From the NCBI GenBank assembly GCA_011051425.1, contig DRLF01000396.1, positions 1 to 8,765 on the forward strand: a stretch of 8,765 bases of DNA. Reading direction: 5' to 3'. The position numbers were made by a program, and so were the translations under genes. Origin of the DNA: Thiolapillus brandeum. GTDB lineage: Bacteria > Pseudomonadota > Gammaproteobacteria > Chromatiales > Chromatiaceae. Positions 1 to 5,515 of the stretch are shown piece after piece (position 1 is the first letter of the stretch; each line of letters begins with the position of its first letter). The notes beneath the pieces were generated by a model that made no database searches, was not told where the DNA came from, and saw only the letters and a program-made list of their open reading frames with translations.

Positions 1-114
1 ATTGCTGCTCACATCTTCACCGTACCAGAGCCCCACCAGCAGAGGAATGCTCAGAGACAGGCTGAAAATCGAGGCCAGCAGCCCGGAGGTACGGGTGACA
101 ACGATCAGTTGCAT
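1..114 (-). CDS. trkH: TrkH potassium uptake protein, N-terminal fragment (runs off left edge)
   Basis: Only the first 38 codons are inside the window. The peptide begins MQLIVVTRTSGLL and continues through a hydrophobic stretch ending in PLLVGLWYGED. This matches the start of TrkH/TrkG subunits, where a short amphipathic start leads into the first membrane helix and an acidic YGED/YRDG-like turn. TrkH is the K+-conducting inner-membrane subunit of the Trk uptake system and works with the cytoplasmic RCK protein TrkA. I chose the ATG at 112-114. An in-frame ATG at 148-150 would lie inside the predicted -10 box and has no ribosome binding site. The SD before the chosen start is weak (AAGAG only 2 nt away). 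The identification rests on a short stretch, so it is likely rather than certain. The rest of the gene and its downstream partner are not visible. Confidence 0.75.
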   Translation of the reverse strand, partial: MQLIVVTRTSGLLASIFSLSLSIPLLVGLWYGEDVSSN

Positions 115-138
115 GACTCTTGATCTTTTGCGTACATG

Positions 139-174
139 GTCGCAAAGCATAGCGCCTGAAAGAAGGAGCAACAA
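139..174 (-). promoter_or_regulatory. Predicted sigma70 promoter for trkH
   Basis: On the minus strand a TTGTTG box (169-174) is separated by 17 bp from a TATGCT box (146-151). Transcription would start near 139, giving a leader of about 25 nt before the trkH ATG at 114. The spacing is ideal, but each box matches the consensus only in part. Prediction only. Confidence 0.4.
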
Positions 175-451
175 CCCGCCACCTTGACCCCGGTCAGGAA
201 AACAAACCAAAACTTATGAGCCCACTGCATGGTGAGCAGGGAGGTGAGATCATTTGCAATGACCGACGGGTAAAACCCATGGAAGATTTTCCCAGATCCT
301 GCCAAACTGCAAAAACCAAGCAATTTTGTAGGATAATTGGCTTTCGACTGACATTTGTTAATGAAGCCACTCCGGATACTGGGCAAAATGCCGTTTTTCG
401 GAAAGTCTGATTCAATTTGGAGTTTCCTTTACGAACTTTAAGTTTCACAAC

Positions 452-457
452 GAGGAG
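452..457 (+). promoter_or_regulatory. Ribosome binding site of the DUF3365 haem protein
   Basis: GAGGAG lies 8 nt before the ATG at 466. It is a strong Shine-Dalgarno match at good spacing and fixes that start, which also gives an intact signal peptide. Confidence 0.8.
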
Positions 458-465
458 AGAAGCAA

Positions 466-1032
466 ATGAAAACCAGGATTCTGATTTCCACGATACTTGC
501 CGCAGGCATCGCCCTGCCCGCCATGGCCGGTAACCAGGAAAACGTCATGGAAGCCCGCAAGGTCATCAAGCAGTTTGCCACCCAGCTAAAGGGCGAGCTG
601 AAAAAGGCAATGAAAGAAGGTGGCCCGGTGAATGCCATCAGCGTCTGCAATGACAAGGCACCCAAGATAACCGACAGCGTGAGCGCCAGCAGCGGCTGGA
701 CCATCGCCCGCACCAGCCTCAAGCCCCGCGCCACTGCCAACAGCCCCCTGCCCTGGGAGCGCAAGGTCATGGAAGAGTTCGAGGCGAAAAAAGCTGCCGG
801 CGCCGATCCAAAAACCCTAGACTATTCCGACGTGGTCGAAGAGAACGGCAAAAAGGTGTTCCGTTACATGAAAGCCATCCCCACGGGCAAGGTCTGCCTG
901 AACTGTCATGGTGGTGATAACGTCAAACCTGAAGTCGTCATGCGTCTGAAATCACTGTACCCCTCAGACCGGGCACGGGGTTTCAAGGAAGGCGACATCC
1001 GCGGTGCATTCGTGGTGAAGAAAACCCTCTGA
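466..1032 (+). CDS. Secreted c-type haem protein, DUF3365/Tll0287-like family
   Basis: This 188-residue protein has a cleavable signal peptide: K2/R4, a hydrophobic core, and a likely cut after AMA at about residue 21. It would therefore act in the periplasm. A single CXXCH haem c attachment site is seen as C144-L-N-C147-H148. The context fits the DUF3365 family: a helical N-terminal half, the conserved AISVCNDKAP segment with Cys61, and a C-terminal GFKEGDIRGAFVV strand after a YPSDRARG motif. The fold of this family is PAS-like. From memory of the cyanobacterial Tll0287 structure, the cysteine of the N-terminal motif serves as the second axial haem ligand beside the CXXCH histidine. Cys61 would be that residue here. 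The role is not settled in the family; redox or gas sensing and electron transfer have been considered. The gene stands alone, with a strong SD and a hairpin after its stop. Confidence 0.88.
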   Translation: MKTRILISTILAAGIALPAMAGNQENVMEARKVIKQFATQLKGELKKAMKEGGPVNAISVCNDKAPKITDSVSASSGWTIARTSLKPRATANSPLPWERKVMEEFEAKKAAGADPKTLDYSDVVEENGKKVFRYMKAIPTGKVCLNCHGGDNVKPEVVMRLKSLYPSDRARGFKEGDIRGAFVVKKTL

Positions 1033-1047
1033 TCCCAAAATAATGTC

Positions 1048-1079
1048 GATGGGGTTGCAGTTCCCGCTGCAACCCCGTC
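1048..1079 (+). terminator. Strong hairpin after the haem protein gene, probable terminator
   Basis: Perfect 10-bp arms GGGGTTGCAG (1051-1060) and CTGCAACCCC (1067-1076) enclose a 6-nt loop. The stem extends by GAT/GTC (1048-1050, 1077-1079) with one G-T wobble. It starts 15 nt after the TGA. There is no T-run on the 3' side; an A-run follows instead. It may therefore be a Rho-assisted terminator or an mRNA 3'-end stabiliser rather than a classical intrinsic terminator. Confidence 0.55.
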
Positions 1080-1133
1080 AAAAACATGACCTGGGCGGCA
1101 GAATGCTCCAATAACACCGGATTCCAAAAAACA

Positions 1134-1161
1134 TTGTGCTAGCATTCGAGCAGGCTATGCA
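1134..1161 (+). promoter_or_regulatory. Weak candidate promoter for the repeat-tailed protein
   Basis: TTGTGC (1134-1139) and TATGCA (1156-1161) are separated by 16 bp. The implied start is near 1168, only about 16 nt before the GTG start codon. The match is partial, but it lies in the only available space between the hairpin and the gene. Confidence 0.25.
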
Positions 1162-1183
1162 AATGTGATTGTGGTGAATTCAG

Positions 1184-1906
1184 GTGCAAAACAGGTTCGA
1201 TATCTATTTTTCCGGTGAAGTGCTGGAAGGCCGGGATAGCCAGGAAGTCAAAGCAGCGGTCGGCAAACTGTCCAGGCTTTCCGGCGCCAGGCTGGATACC
1301 CTGTTCTCGGGTCAGACCAGGCGCATCAAGAAAGACCTGAATGTGGAACAGGCAGGACATTTCCGCGAGGTCTTCCGCAAGGCAGGCGCGGCTGTACAGA
1401 TCGTTCCCGCGGGTCAGAAGCCTCCGGTTGCCCCGGCGGGTAAATCCACTGCAACACAACCGGAACCGCCTTCCGGCCTGAAGCTCGCACCCATTGGCGC
1501 CGAACTCAATACCGAACCACGCGAAGCAGAACACGATGCCATGGCACAGTCCTCCCGGCCTGAACCCAACCTGGAACTCGCTCCTATCGGCCCCGTCCCC
1601 GGCGACAAGCCCCCAGCTGAAGCAGACATTGACACCGGGGATTTACAGGCGGCACCTGCCGCCAGTGGTTCACTGGAAGAGTTTGTGGTGCAAAAAGAAC
1701 CCGTACCCCTGCCGGATATCAGTGGTCTGGAGCTGGTGAAGGACGACAAGCCCATTCAGGAAGACAATCCGGAAGAAGCTGCCCCCATTCCCGACACCAG
1801 TCACCTGGAAGCCGAACCCGCCCAGTCAGGCTCTCTCGAGGAATTCACCCAGGAAAAGGAAGCTGTCGAAGTTCCGGATATCAGCAATCTGTCACTGGAC
1901 CGTTGA
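1184..1906 (+). CDS. Hypothetical protein: conserved N-terminal module plus acidic repeat tail
   Basis: This 240-residue protein has no signal peptide or membrane segment and is presumably cytoplasmic. Residues 1-77 look like a compact alpha/beta module (FDIYFSGEVLEG, then LDTLFSGQTRRIKKDL, then FRKAGAAVQIVPAG). I associate this pattern with N-termini of several uncharacterised gammaproteobacterial proteins, but I cannot name a curated family. Residues 78-240 are rich in Pro, Ala and Glu and look disordered. They contain repeats: LKLAPIG (99-105) and LELAPIG (130-136); SGSLEEF...PDISGLEL (161-184) and SGSLEEF...PDISNLSL (215-238); and a lone PDTSHLEA (203-210). The start is GTG at 1184, because an in-frame stop lies at 1175-1177; GGTGA 6 nt upstream is a modest SD. 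Its 3' end overlaps the convergent DUF3108-like gene by 15 bp. The repeats suggest a linker carrying short docking motifs. Function unknown. Confidence 0.75.
   Translation: MQNRFDIYFSGEVLEGRDSQEVKAAVGKLSRLSGARLDTLFSGQTRRIKKDLNVEQAGHFREVFRKAGAAVQIVPAGQKPPVAPAGKSTATQPEPPSGLKLAPIGAELNTEPREAEHDAMAQSSRPEPNLELAPIGPVPGDKPPAEADIDTGDLQAAPAASGSLEEFVVQKEPVPLPDISGLELVKDDKPIQEDNPEEAAPIPDTSHLEAEPAQSGSLEEFTQEKEAVEVPDISNLSLDR
1664..1897 (+). repeat. Two-copy protein-level repeat SGSLEEF...PDIS
   Basis: Copy 1 is at 1664-1735 and copy 2 at 1826-1897, each 24 codons. Both encode SGSLEEF followed by 10 less conserved residues and then PDIS. All seven codons of the SGSLEEF block differ between the copies while encoding the same residues. 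This indicates an old duplication kept by selection on the protein rather than a recent DNA duplication. Confidence 0.75.
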
Positions 1907-2698
1907 AAGCCTGACAAGGAAGCGCCCCAGGGGATGGCGGTTTTCGAAAAGCAGCGGTGTGCGCTGTGCATCATCGGCCAGCCAGACATATAACGGACGG
2001 TGCGCCGGCCCCGGCTCCCCCTCCTCCACCGCATCGAAACGCAGTTTCCAGGCCTTGCGCCTGCTCCCGTCCATCATCTCGATGCTGTGTTGTTTCTGCA
2101 CTTTGACGGTATAGTGATAGAGGTGCTTGCCGTCGGTCACGGGAAACCGGTACACCCTGCCCGTTTCCATTGACAGAGTCCGCACCACCTGCAGCATGGA
2201 AAGCCAGTCCTGGAGTCCTTTCCGGAAACCATGCCGCGAGTATTTGTGAAACTCAAAGCGCTCACCGGGCTCCAGCCAGTTTTGCAGCGATACCGGAAAC
2301 AGCCGTTGCCCCACATACTTGCCCTTGTGGCGGAATCGCAGCATCTGGTGCTGCTCCACATCCACCCAGCTGATCTCATGCTTGGTCCGGGAGGTCTTCT
2401 CATACTTCTCCACCGCCAGCATATGCTTTCTCCCGGGTGCATACAGGCTGCGATAGCGCACCCGGAACGGGAAGTGCTCTTCCACGAAGTCATAGGGTTT
2501 GGAGGTGACATGCATGGTGGTCTGCAAAACCTTTTCCCCGGAAGGCAAAGCCTTGTACTCGCTGTCCAGCTGAACGGTGGCGATGGGCAGATGCTTCCCG
2601 GCGCTGAACGGTCCTTTGTAGCTGGCCTCGTAGTGCAGCGATTCGGCACGCGCCAGGGTACACAGCAGCATCAGGGACAGCACCCACAATACACGCAT
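1892..2698 (-). CDS. Secreted DUF3108-like protein
   Basis: From the chosen start the protein has 268 residues. A signal peptide is clear (MRVLWVLSLMLLCTLARA, then ESLHYEA), so it is exported to the periplasm or outer envelope. The mature part has alternating beta-strand patterns: LHYEASYKGPFSAGK, YRSLYAPGRKHMLAVEKYE, KHEISWVDVEQ, and a C-terminal PLYVWLADDAQRTPLLFE followed by LGRFLVRLS. This layout, with a WLADD..RTP motif near the end, is typical of DUF3108 proteins, a beta-rich family of unknown function. The ATG at 2696-2698 is preferred because GAGG sits 5 nt upstream and the signal peptide then begins correctly. Upstream ATGs (2717-2719, 2771-2773) would add a non-signal extension overlapping the preceding gene. 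It is the last gene of the channel operon, 7 bp after the RCK gene. Its 3' end overlaps the convergent gene by 15 bp. Confidence 0.75.
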   Translation of the reverse strand: MRVLWVLSLMLLCTLARAESLHYEASYKGPFSAGKHLPIATVQLDSEYKALPSGEKVLQTTMHVTSKPYDFVEEHFPFRVRYRSLYAPGRKHMLAVEKYEKTSRTKHEISWVDVEQHQMLRFRHKGKYVGQRLFPVSLQNWLEPGERFEFHKYSRHGFRKGLQDWLSMLQVVRTLSMETGRVYRFPVTDGKHLYHYTVKVQKQHSIEMMDGSRRKAWKLRFDAVEEGEPGPAHRPLYVWLADDAQRTPLLFENRHPLGRFLVRLSTVQ

Positions 2699-2703
2699 GG
2701 CCG

Positions 2704-2707
2704 CCTC
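2704..2707 (-). promoter_or_regulatory. Ribosome binding site that decides the DUF3108-like start
   Basis: The sequence TGAGG on the minus strand merges the stop codon of the RCK gene (2706-2708) with a GAGG Shine-Dalgarno core. That core lies 5 nt before the ATG at 2698. The arrangement implies translational coupling and supports the shorter start. Confidence 0.6.
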
Positions 2708-3437
2708 AGGAATGCGCATCGCCAGGAAAATTCTCCTCAGTCTCGATATCATGCTGAAATTGTGCAAAAGCATCTTCCGGTCCGATCACTACCAGGACAT
2801 CACCACCGTCCAGTTTGTGCCGTTTGGGATCCGTGGCGAAAATCAGATTGTCTCCGTATTCTCGGTCGACCACACCCAGCACAATCAGATTGTAACGATC
2901 ACTCAGCGACAGTTCATCCAGATACTTGCCGTGCAGAAAACTCTTCTCGGTCACATGGATTTCAGCAATATCCAGATCCCCCCGGCCAAACACGGTGCGA
3001 TCCAGGGTTTCCGCGATCAGTGAACGGTGCATATGCTCGTAGATCTTGTAGCCACTGATGCGGTAGGGGTCGATCACCTTGGTCGCACCGGCGGCATACA
3101 GACGCACGATTGTATCCCGTACACCGCTGATGGAAACAATGGGAAGGTTCGGAGCGATGGCACGGGCGGAGATCAGCAGGAAAACATTGCTCGCGTCATC
3201 ATCGAGCAGCGCAAACAGGATGTCCGCACCATCGCCGATACCCACGCGCCTGAGCGCGTCATCGTCCTGCAGATTGATCTGCTCGACGTTGAACCCCCGG
3301 GTTCTGGCCTTTTCGACATCGGTCTTGAGATCGTCGACCATCTTGACGGATTCCCCGCGCTCCATGAGCTGACGGGCCACTTCCATACCGACGGGGCAAC
3401 TTCCCACTACCACCACTTTTTTTGGTGTACTACGCAT
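2706..3437 (-). CDS. Stand-alone RCK (TrkA-N/TrkA-C) regulatory protein
   Basis: This soluble 243-residue protein has one complete RCK unit. The N-terminal Rossmann half (about 6-130) starts with strand KKVVVVG and has acidic residues D35/D36 after strand 2 (SVKMVDD). A DDDASN segment follows strand 4 at about 79-84, and IVSISGVRD is at 100-108. The RCK_C half spans about 150-230 (LDIAEIHVTEKSFLHGKYLDEL, then GDVLVVIGPED). RCK proteins form rings that bind nucleotides or ions and gate K+ channels and transporters. The dinucleotide loop reads G12-S-C-P-V-G17 instead of GxGxxG, so the middle glycine is a cysteine. It lies 60 bp after the channel gene on the same strand and aligns end to end with the channel's own RCK half. 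A partner role with that channel is likelier than service to a distant TrkH. AAGGA 9 nt before the ATG supports the start. Confidence 0.88.
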   Translation of the reverse strand: MRSTPKKVVVVGSCPVGMEVARQLMERGESVKMVDDLKTDVEKARTRGFNVEQINLQDDDALRRVGIGDGADILFALLDDDASNVFLLISARAIAPNLPIVSISGVRDTIVRLYAAGATKVIDPYRISGYKIYEHMHRSLIAETLDRTVFGRGDLDIAEIHVTEKSFLHGKYLDELSLSDRYNLIVLGVVDREYGDNLIFATDPKRHKLDGGDVLVVIGPEDAFAQFQHDIETEENFPGDAHS

Positions 3438-3497
3438 GTCGACATATCCTTCCGGATTGAAACCACATTCTGTACCAGACAGCCATCATCACATAGC

Positions 3498-5096
3498 TCA
3501 TTTCGAATAAGTTGCTGATTTCAGTTTCTGGCGGATATGCAACACACTGTATTTATGCCCGAACACCAGCAGCATATCATCACCCAGCAACACAAAGTCC
3601 GCTCCGGGATTGAACTGGAACCGCAATGATTTCAGATCAAAATGACTGCGCACATGGTCACTGCTCCGGTTTGGCGAAGTAATGACGCCGAACAGAATGA
3701 GCCGCATGTCTTCCAGGGGAAGCTCTCCGATGGTTTTCCCGTCCATCCAAGAATCACAGGGGACTTTTATGGATTCCAGTGTTATATCGTTCTCTCCCAT
3801 GACAATATCGTGTATGGCCTCGAAGGCAACCGGCTGACCTACATATTCTCCGGCGATGAGACCCACGATCTTGAACGGCTCCAGGGCATGGTTGGCTCCC
3901 GCAAGCATCAGCTTGTTCAGGGTCTGGTGATGATTGGCCCGTGAAATGATCTCGATATTGCTGTCCAGCTGGCGGGCCGACAGTGTGACAAATACGTTGA
4001 TCACATCGTCACCGGTCAGACAAAGCACCTTTCCCGCCTGCCGGCCGACACCAAGCGTCCGCAGCAGTCCAATACGCTCGGCCTTCCCCTGCACCACAAG
4101 ATAACCCTGCCGCCGGGCCAGCTGCACGGCTTCTTCATCCCGTTCGATGATCACAAAAGGCAGCTTGTCTCTGGCAAGATACTCGGCCACGACCTGCCCG
4201 ATCCTGCCGAACCCGCAAATAACCGTGTAACCGCGCTCCTTTTCCAGCAGCATGGCCACGCGCCGGTCCCGCACCTCACCCATCTTTTCCTGAAATGCGG
4301 AAACGATGATGGAGGTGAAAAACGAGATCACCCCCAATCCACTCACGATCAGCACCATGGTGACCATGCGGCCCTCCACGGTGTGGGGTGTGATGTCGCC
4401 GTAGCCCACGGTGGAAATGGTCACCAGCGCCCAGTAGATACTTTCGAAAAAACCTTCTACATGTCCGCCGGCCTGAGGAGATTCAAACAGGTAGATCGCA
4501 GAGGACGCCACCAGCAGCACGAACATGAGGAACCCGAACAGGGTGACCAGTTCGACGCGTTTCTCCTGCAGTATCGATCCGAACTGCTGCATGCTCTGCG
4601 CATAGCGGAAGACCTTGAACAGCCGAAAAAGCAGAAACAGGCGCAGGATACGCAACGCACGATAACTCGGGAGGATGGCAAGCAGGTCGATAATGGCCAT
4701 GGGTGAACTGATATAGCGCCACTTGCTGCGGAATACCGACCGAAATGCCTTGGACAGCCGGAACGGCTCATTGATCAGTTCACTTTTTTCGTATTCTTCC
4801 AGCACGACCTTGTGCACATCGTCATACACCCACAACCGCCCCAGGTATTCCAGAATAAAAAAAACCAGGACTGCATTCTCGAACCAGCCGGCCCAGGCTC
4901 CAAGATGGTGCTTGACGCTGAAGAGCAGAACAAAGACACTGCTGATAACCATCAGCATCATGAAGATATCGAAATAGGGGCGAATACTCGAATGGGGATT
5001 TTCCAGAAGATCGTATACAGCCCTTTTTTTGCGCTGATAGCGCTCAGACTCTTCCAGCTCATAGGCGGTCTGGATCACATAATCTGTAATACTCAT
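3498..5096 (-). CDS. Voltage-gated-type K+ channel with C-terminal RCK domain
   Basis: This 532-residue inner-membrane channel has six TM segments. S1 is about 41-62 and S2 about 72-90 (EYLGRLW, E83). S3 is about 130-143 (AIIDLLAILP, D137). S4 is about 145-165, with R146, R149, R152, R158, K161 and R164 at three-residue steps. S5 is about 183-205. The pore loop carries the selectivity filter T229-V-G-Y-G-D234, and S6 is about 243-269. The pattern is a complete Kv voltage sensor plus K+ pore. A Rossmann RCK_N follows from residue 289 with an intact G295-F-G-R-I-G300 loop and acidic residues near 318-320. RCK_C then runs to about 520. It is longer than E. coli Kch because of an N-terminal extension and a roughly 30-residue insert between S2 and S3. 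It presumably mediates K+ flux set by voltage and a cytoplasmic ligand. Its ATG overlaps the upstream stop as ATGA, with GGAGGT 12 nt away. Confidence 0.93.
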   Translation of the reverse strand: MSITDYVIQTAYELEESERYQRKKRAVYDLLENPHSSIRPYFDIFMMLMVISSVFVLLFSVKHHLGAWAGWFENAVLVFFILEYLGRLWVYDDVHKVVLEEYEKSELINEPFRLSKAFRSVFRSKWRYISSPMAIIDLLAILPSYRALRILRLFLLFRLFKVFRYAQSMQQFGSILQEKRVELVTLFGFLMFVLLVASSAIYLFESPQAGGHVEGFFESIYWALVTISTVGYGDITPHTVEGRMVTMVLIVSGLGVISFFTSIIVSAFQEKMGEVRDRRVAMLLEKERGYTVICGFGRIGQVVAEYLARDKLPFVIIERDEEAVQLARRQGYLVVQGKAERIGLLRTLGVGRQAGKVLCLTGDDVINVFVTLSARQLDSNIEIISRANHHQTLNKLMLAGANHALEPFKIVGLIAGEYVGQPVAFEAIHDIVMGENDITLESIKVPCDSWMDGKTIGELPLEDMRLILFGVITSPNRSSDHVRSHFDLKSLRFQFNPGADFVLLGDDMLLVFGHKYSVLHIRQKLKSATYSK

Positions 5097-5458
5097 GGCG
5101 CTGCAGCCACCTCCAGCCGCTCGGTTTCCGCCAGTTGAACCTGACGGCCATCCACCGTAACAAAACGGCGCTCCTGCAATTCACCCCGATACACTTTGTA
5201 ATTGCTGACTCTGCCGGAACCGCTGTCGATCACCTGTACCTGCATGATTTGGTGGCTATCCCGCCAATTGAGGTAGATAATCACAGCCGTGCCTGCCAGC
5301 ATCAGAACGATAACTGCTATCGCCAGCACCTTTATCCAGGGTCGTCCGGTCTTCTTTACGGGCAGGGGAGCCGGCTTTCTCGCCGGGCGATCCCGAAATC
5401 GGACCATGGCAAAAACCACTGCGATCACGGCCAGCGTAAAAAGTATTTTTGTCAGCAT
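5093..5458 (-). CDS. Small two-TM membrane protein coupled to the K+ channel gene
   Basis: This protein has 121 residues and I cannot place it in a named family. TM1 is about residues 2-19 and TM2 about 43-64 (VLAIAVIVLMLAGTAVIIYL). The 20-42 linker between them is very basic and proline-rich (RFRDRPARKPAPLPVKKTGRP). By the positive-inside rule this loop is cytoplasmic, so both termini face the periplasm. The 66-121 tail (QVQVIDSGSGRVSNYKVYRG, VDGRQVQLAE) looks like a small beta domain outside the membrane. It is the first gene of the operon and its TGA overlaps the channel ATG by 4 bp (ATGA). Such coupling suggests a channel accessory subunit or an assembly/quality factor, which is inference. 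No strong SD is seen before the ATG: AAGGA is about 16 nt away. Confidence 0.7.
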   Translation of the reverse strand: MLTKILFTLAVIAVVFAMVRFRDRPARKPAPLPVKKTGRPWIKVLAIAVIVLMLAGTAVIIYLNWRDSHQIMQVQVIDSGSGRVSNYKVYRGELQERRFVTVDGRQVQLAETERLEVAAAP

Positions 5459-5478
5459 GTACCAACCGGAAATTCCTT

Positions 5479-5487
5479 TGCTATCAT
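5479..5487 (+). promoter_or_regulatory. Extended -10 promoter candidate for the ankyrin lipoprotein operon
   Basis: TGCTATCAT contains a TATCAT hexamer (5482-5487, one mismatch to TATAAT) preceded by the TGn extension. The -35 region is poor, as often seen with extended -10 promoters. A start near 5494 would give a leader of about 22 nt before the ATG at 5516. It lies in the 57-bp divergent gap shared with the channel operon. Confidence 0.4.
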
Positions 5488-5515
5488 GGACTCAAAGTAA
5501 CACCATTCAACACAT

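Larger units (their letters stand above)
115..465. other. Divergent intergenic region between trkH and the haem protein gene
   Basis: About 350 bp lie between two divergent genes. Short reading frames here on both strands are in unconvincing contexts and resemble no family I know, so I treat the region as non-coding. It holds the trkH promoter candidate at 139-174. Just upstream of that is a short inverted repeat at 185-196 (TGACC/GGTCA arms, 2-nt centre), which could be an operator. For the plus-strand gene the only recognisable signal is the ribosome binding site at 452-457. A GATAAT-like -10 near 332 lacks a fitting -35, and a TTTGGA/TTAAGT pair just before the gene is weak. I see no clear promoter for the haem protein. 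Confidence 0.5.

Noticed and set aside
332..337. GATAAT as -10 for the haem protein gene
   Set aside because: No acceptable -35 at 16-18 bp, and it lies about 130 nt from the start codon.
382..398. GGCA-AAA-TGCC followed by G and five T: terminator-like
   Set aside because: A 4-bp stem with a 3-nt loop is too weak, and no gene upstream on this strand needs a terminator.
105..448. Short frames on both strands (64-93 codons) in the trkH/haem-protein intergenic region
   Set aside because: No SD, no recognisable domain, overlapping each other; one covers the predicted trkH promoter.
2699..2773. Longer DUF3108-like protein starting at the ATG at 2771-2773 or 2717-2719
   Set aside because: These starts would overlap the RCK gene and bury the signal peptide. 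GAGG 5 nt before the ATG at 2698 fits better.
2231..3058. 275-codon open frame on the plus strand opposite the DUF3108-like and RCK genes
   Set aside because: The translation is compositionally odd (rich in His, Gln, Pro, Arg), spans two well-supported antisense genes and has no SD. It is a shadow of their codon bias.
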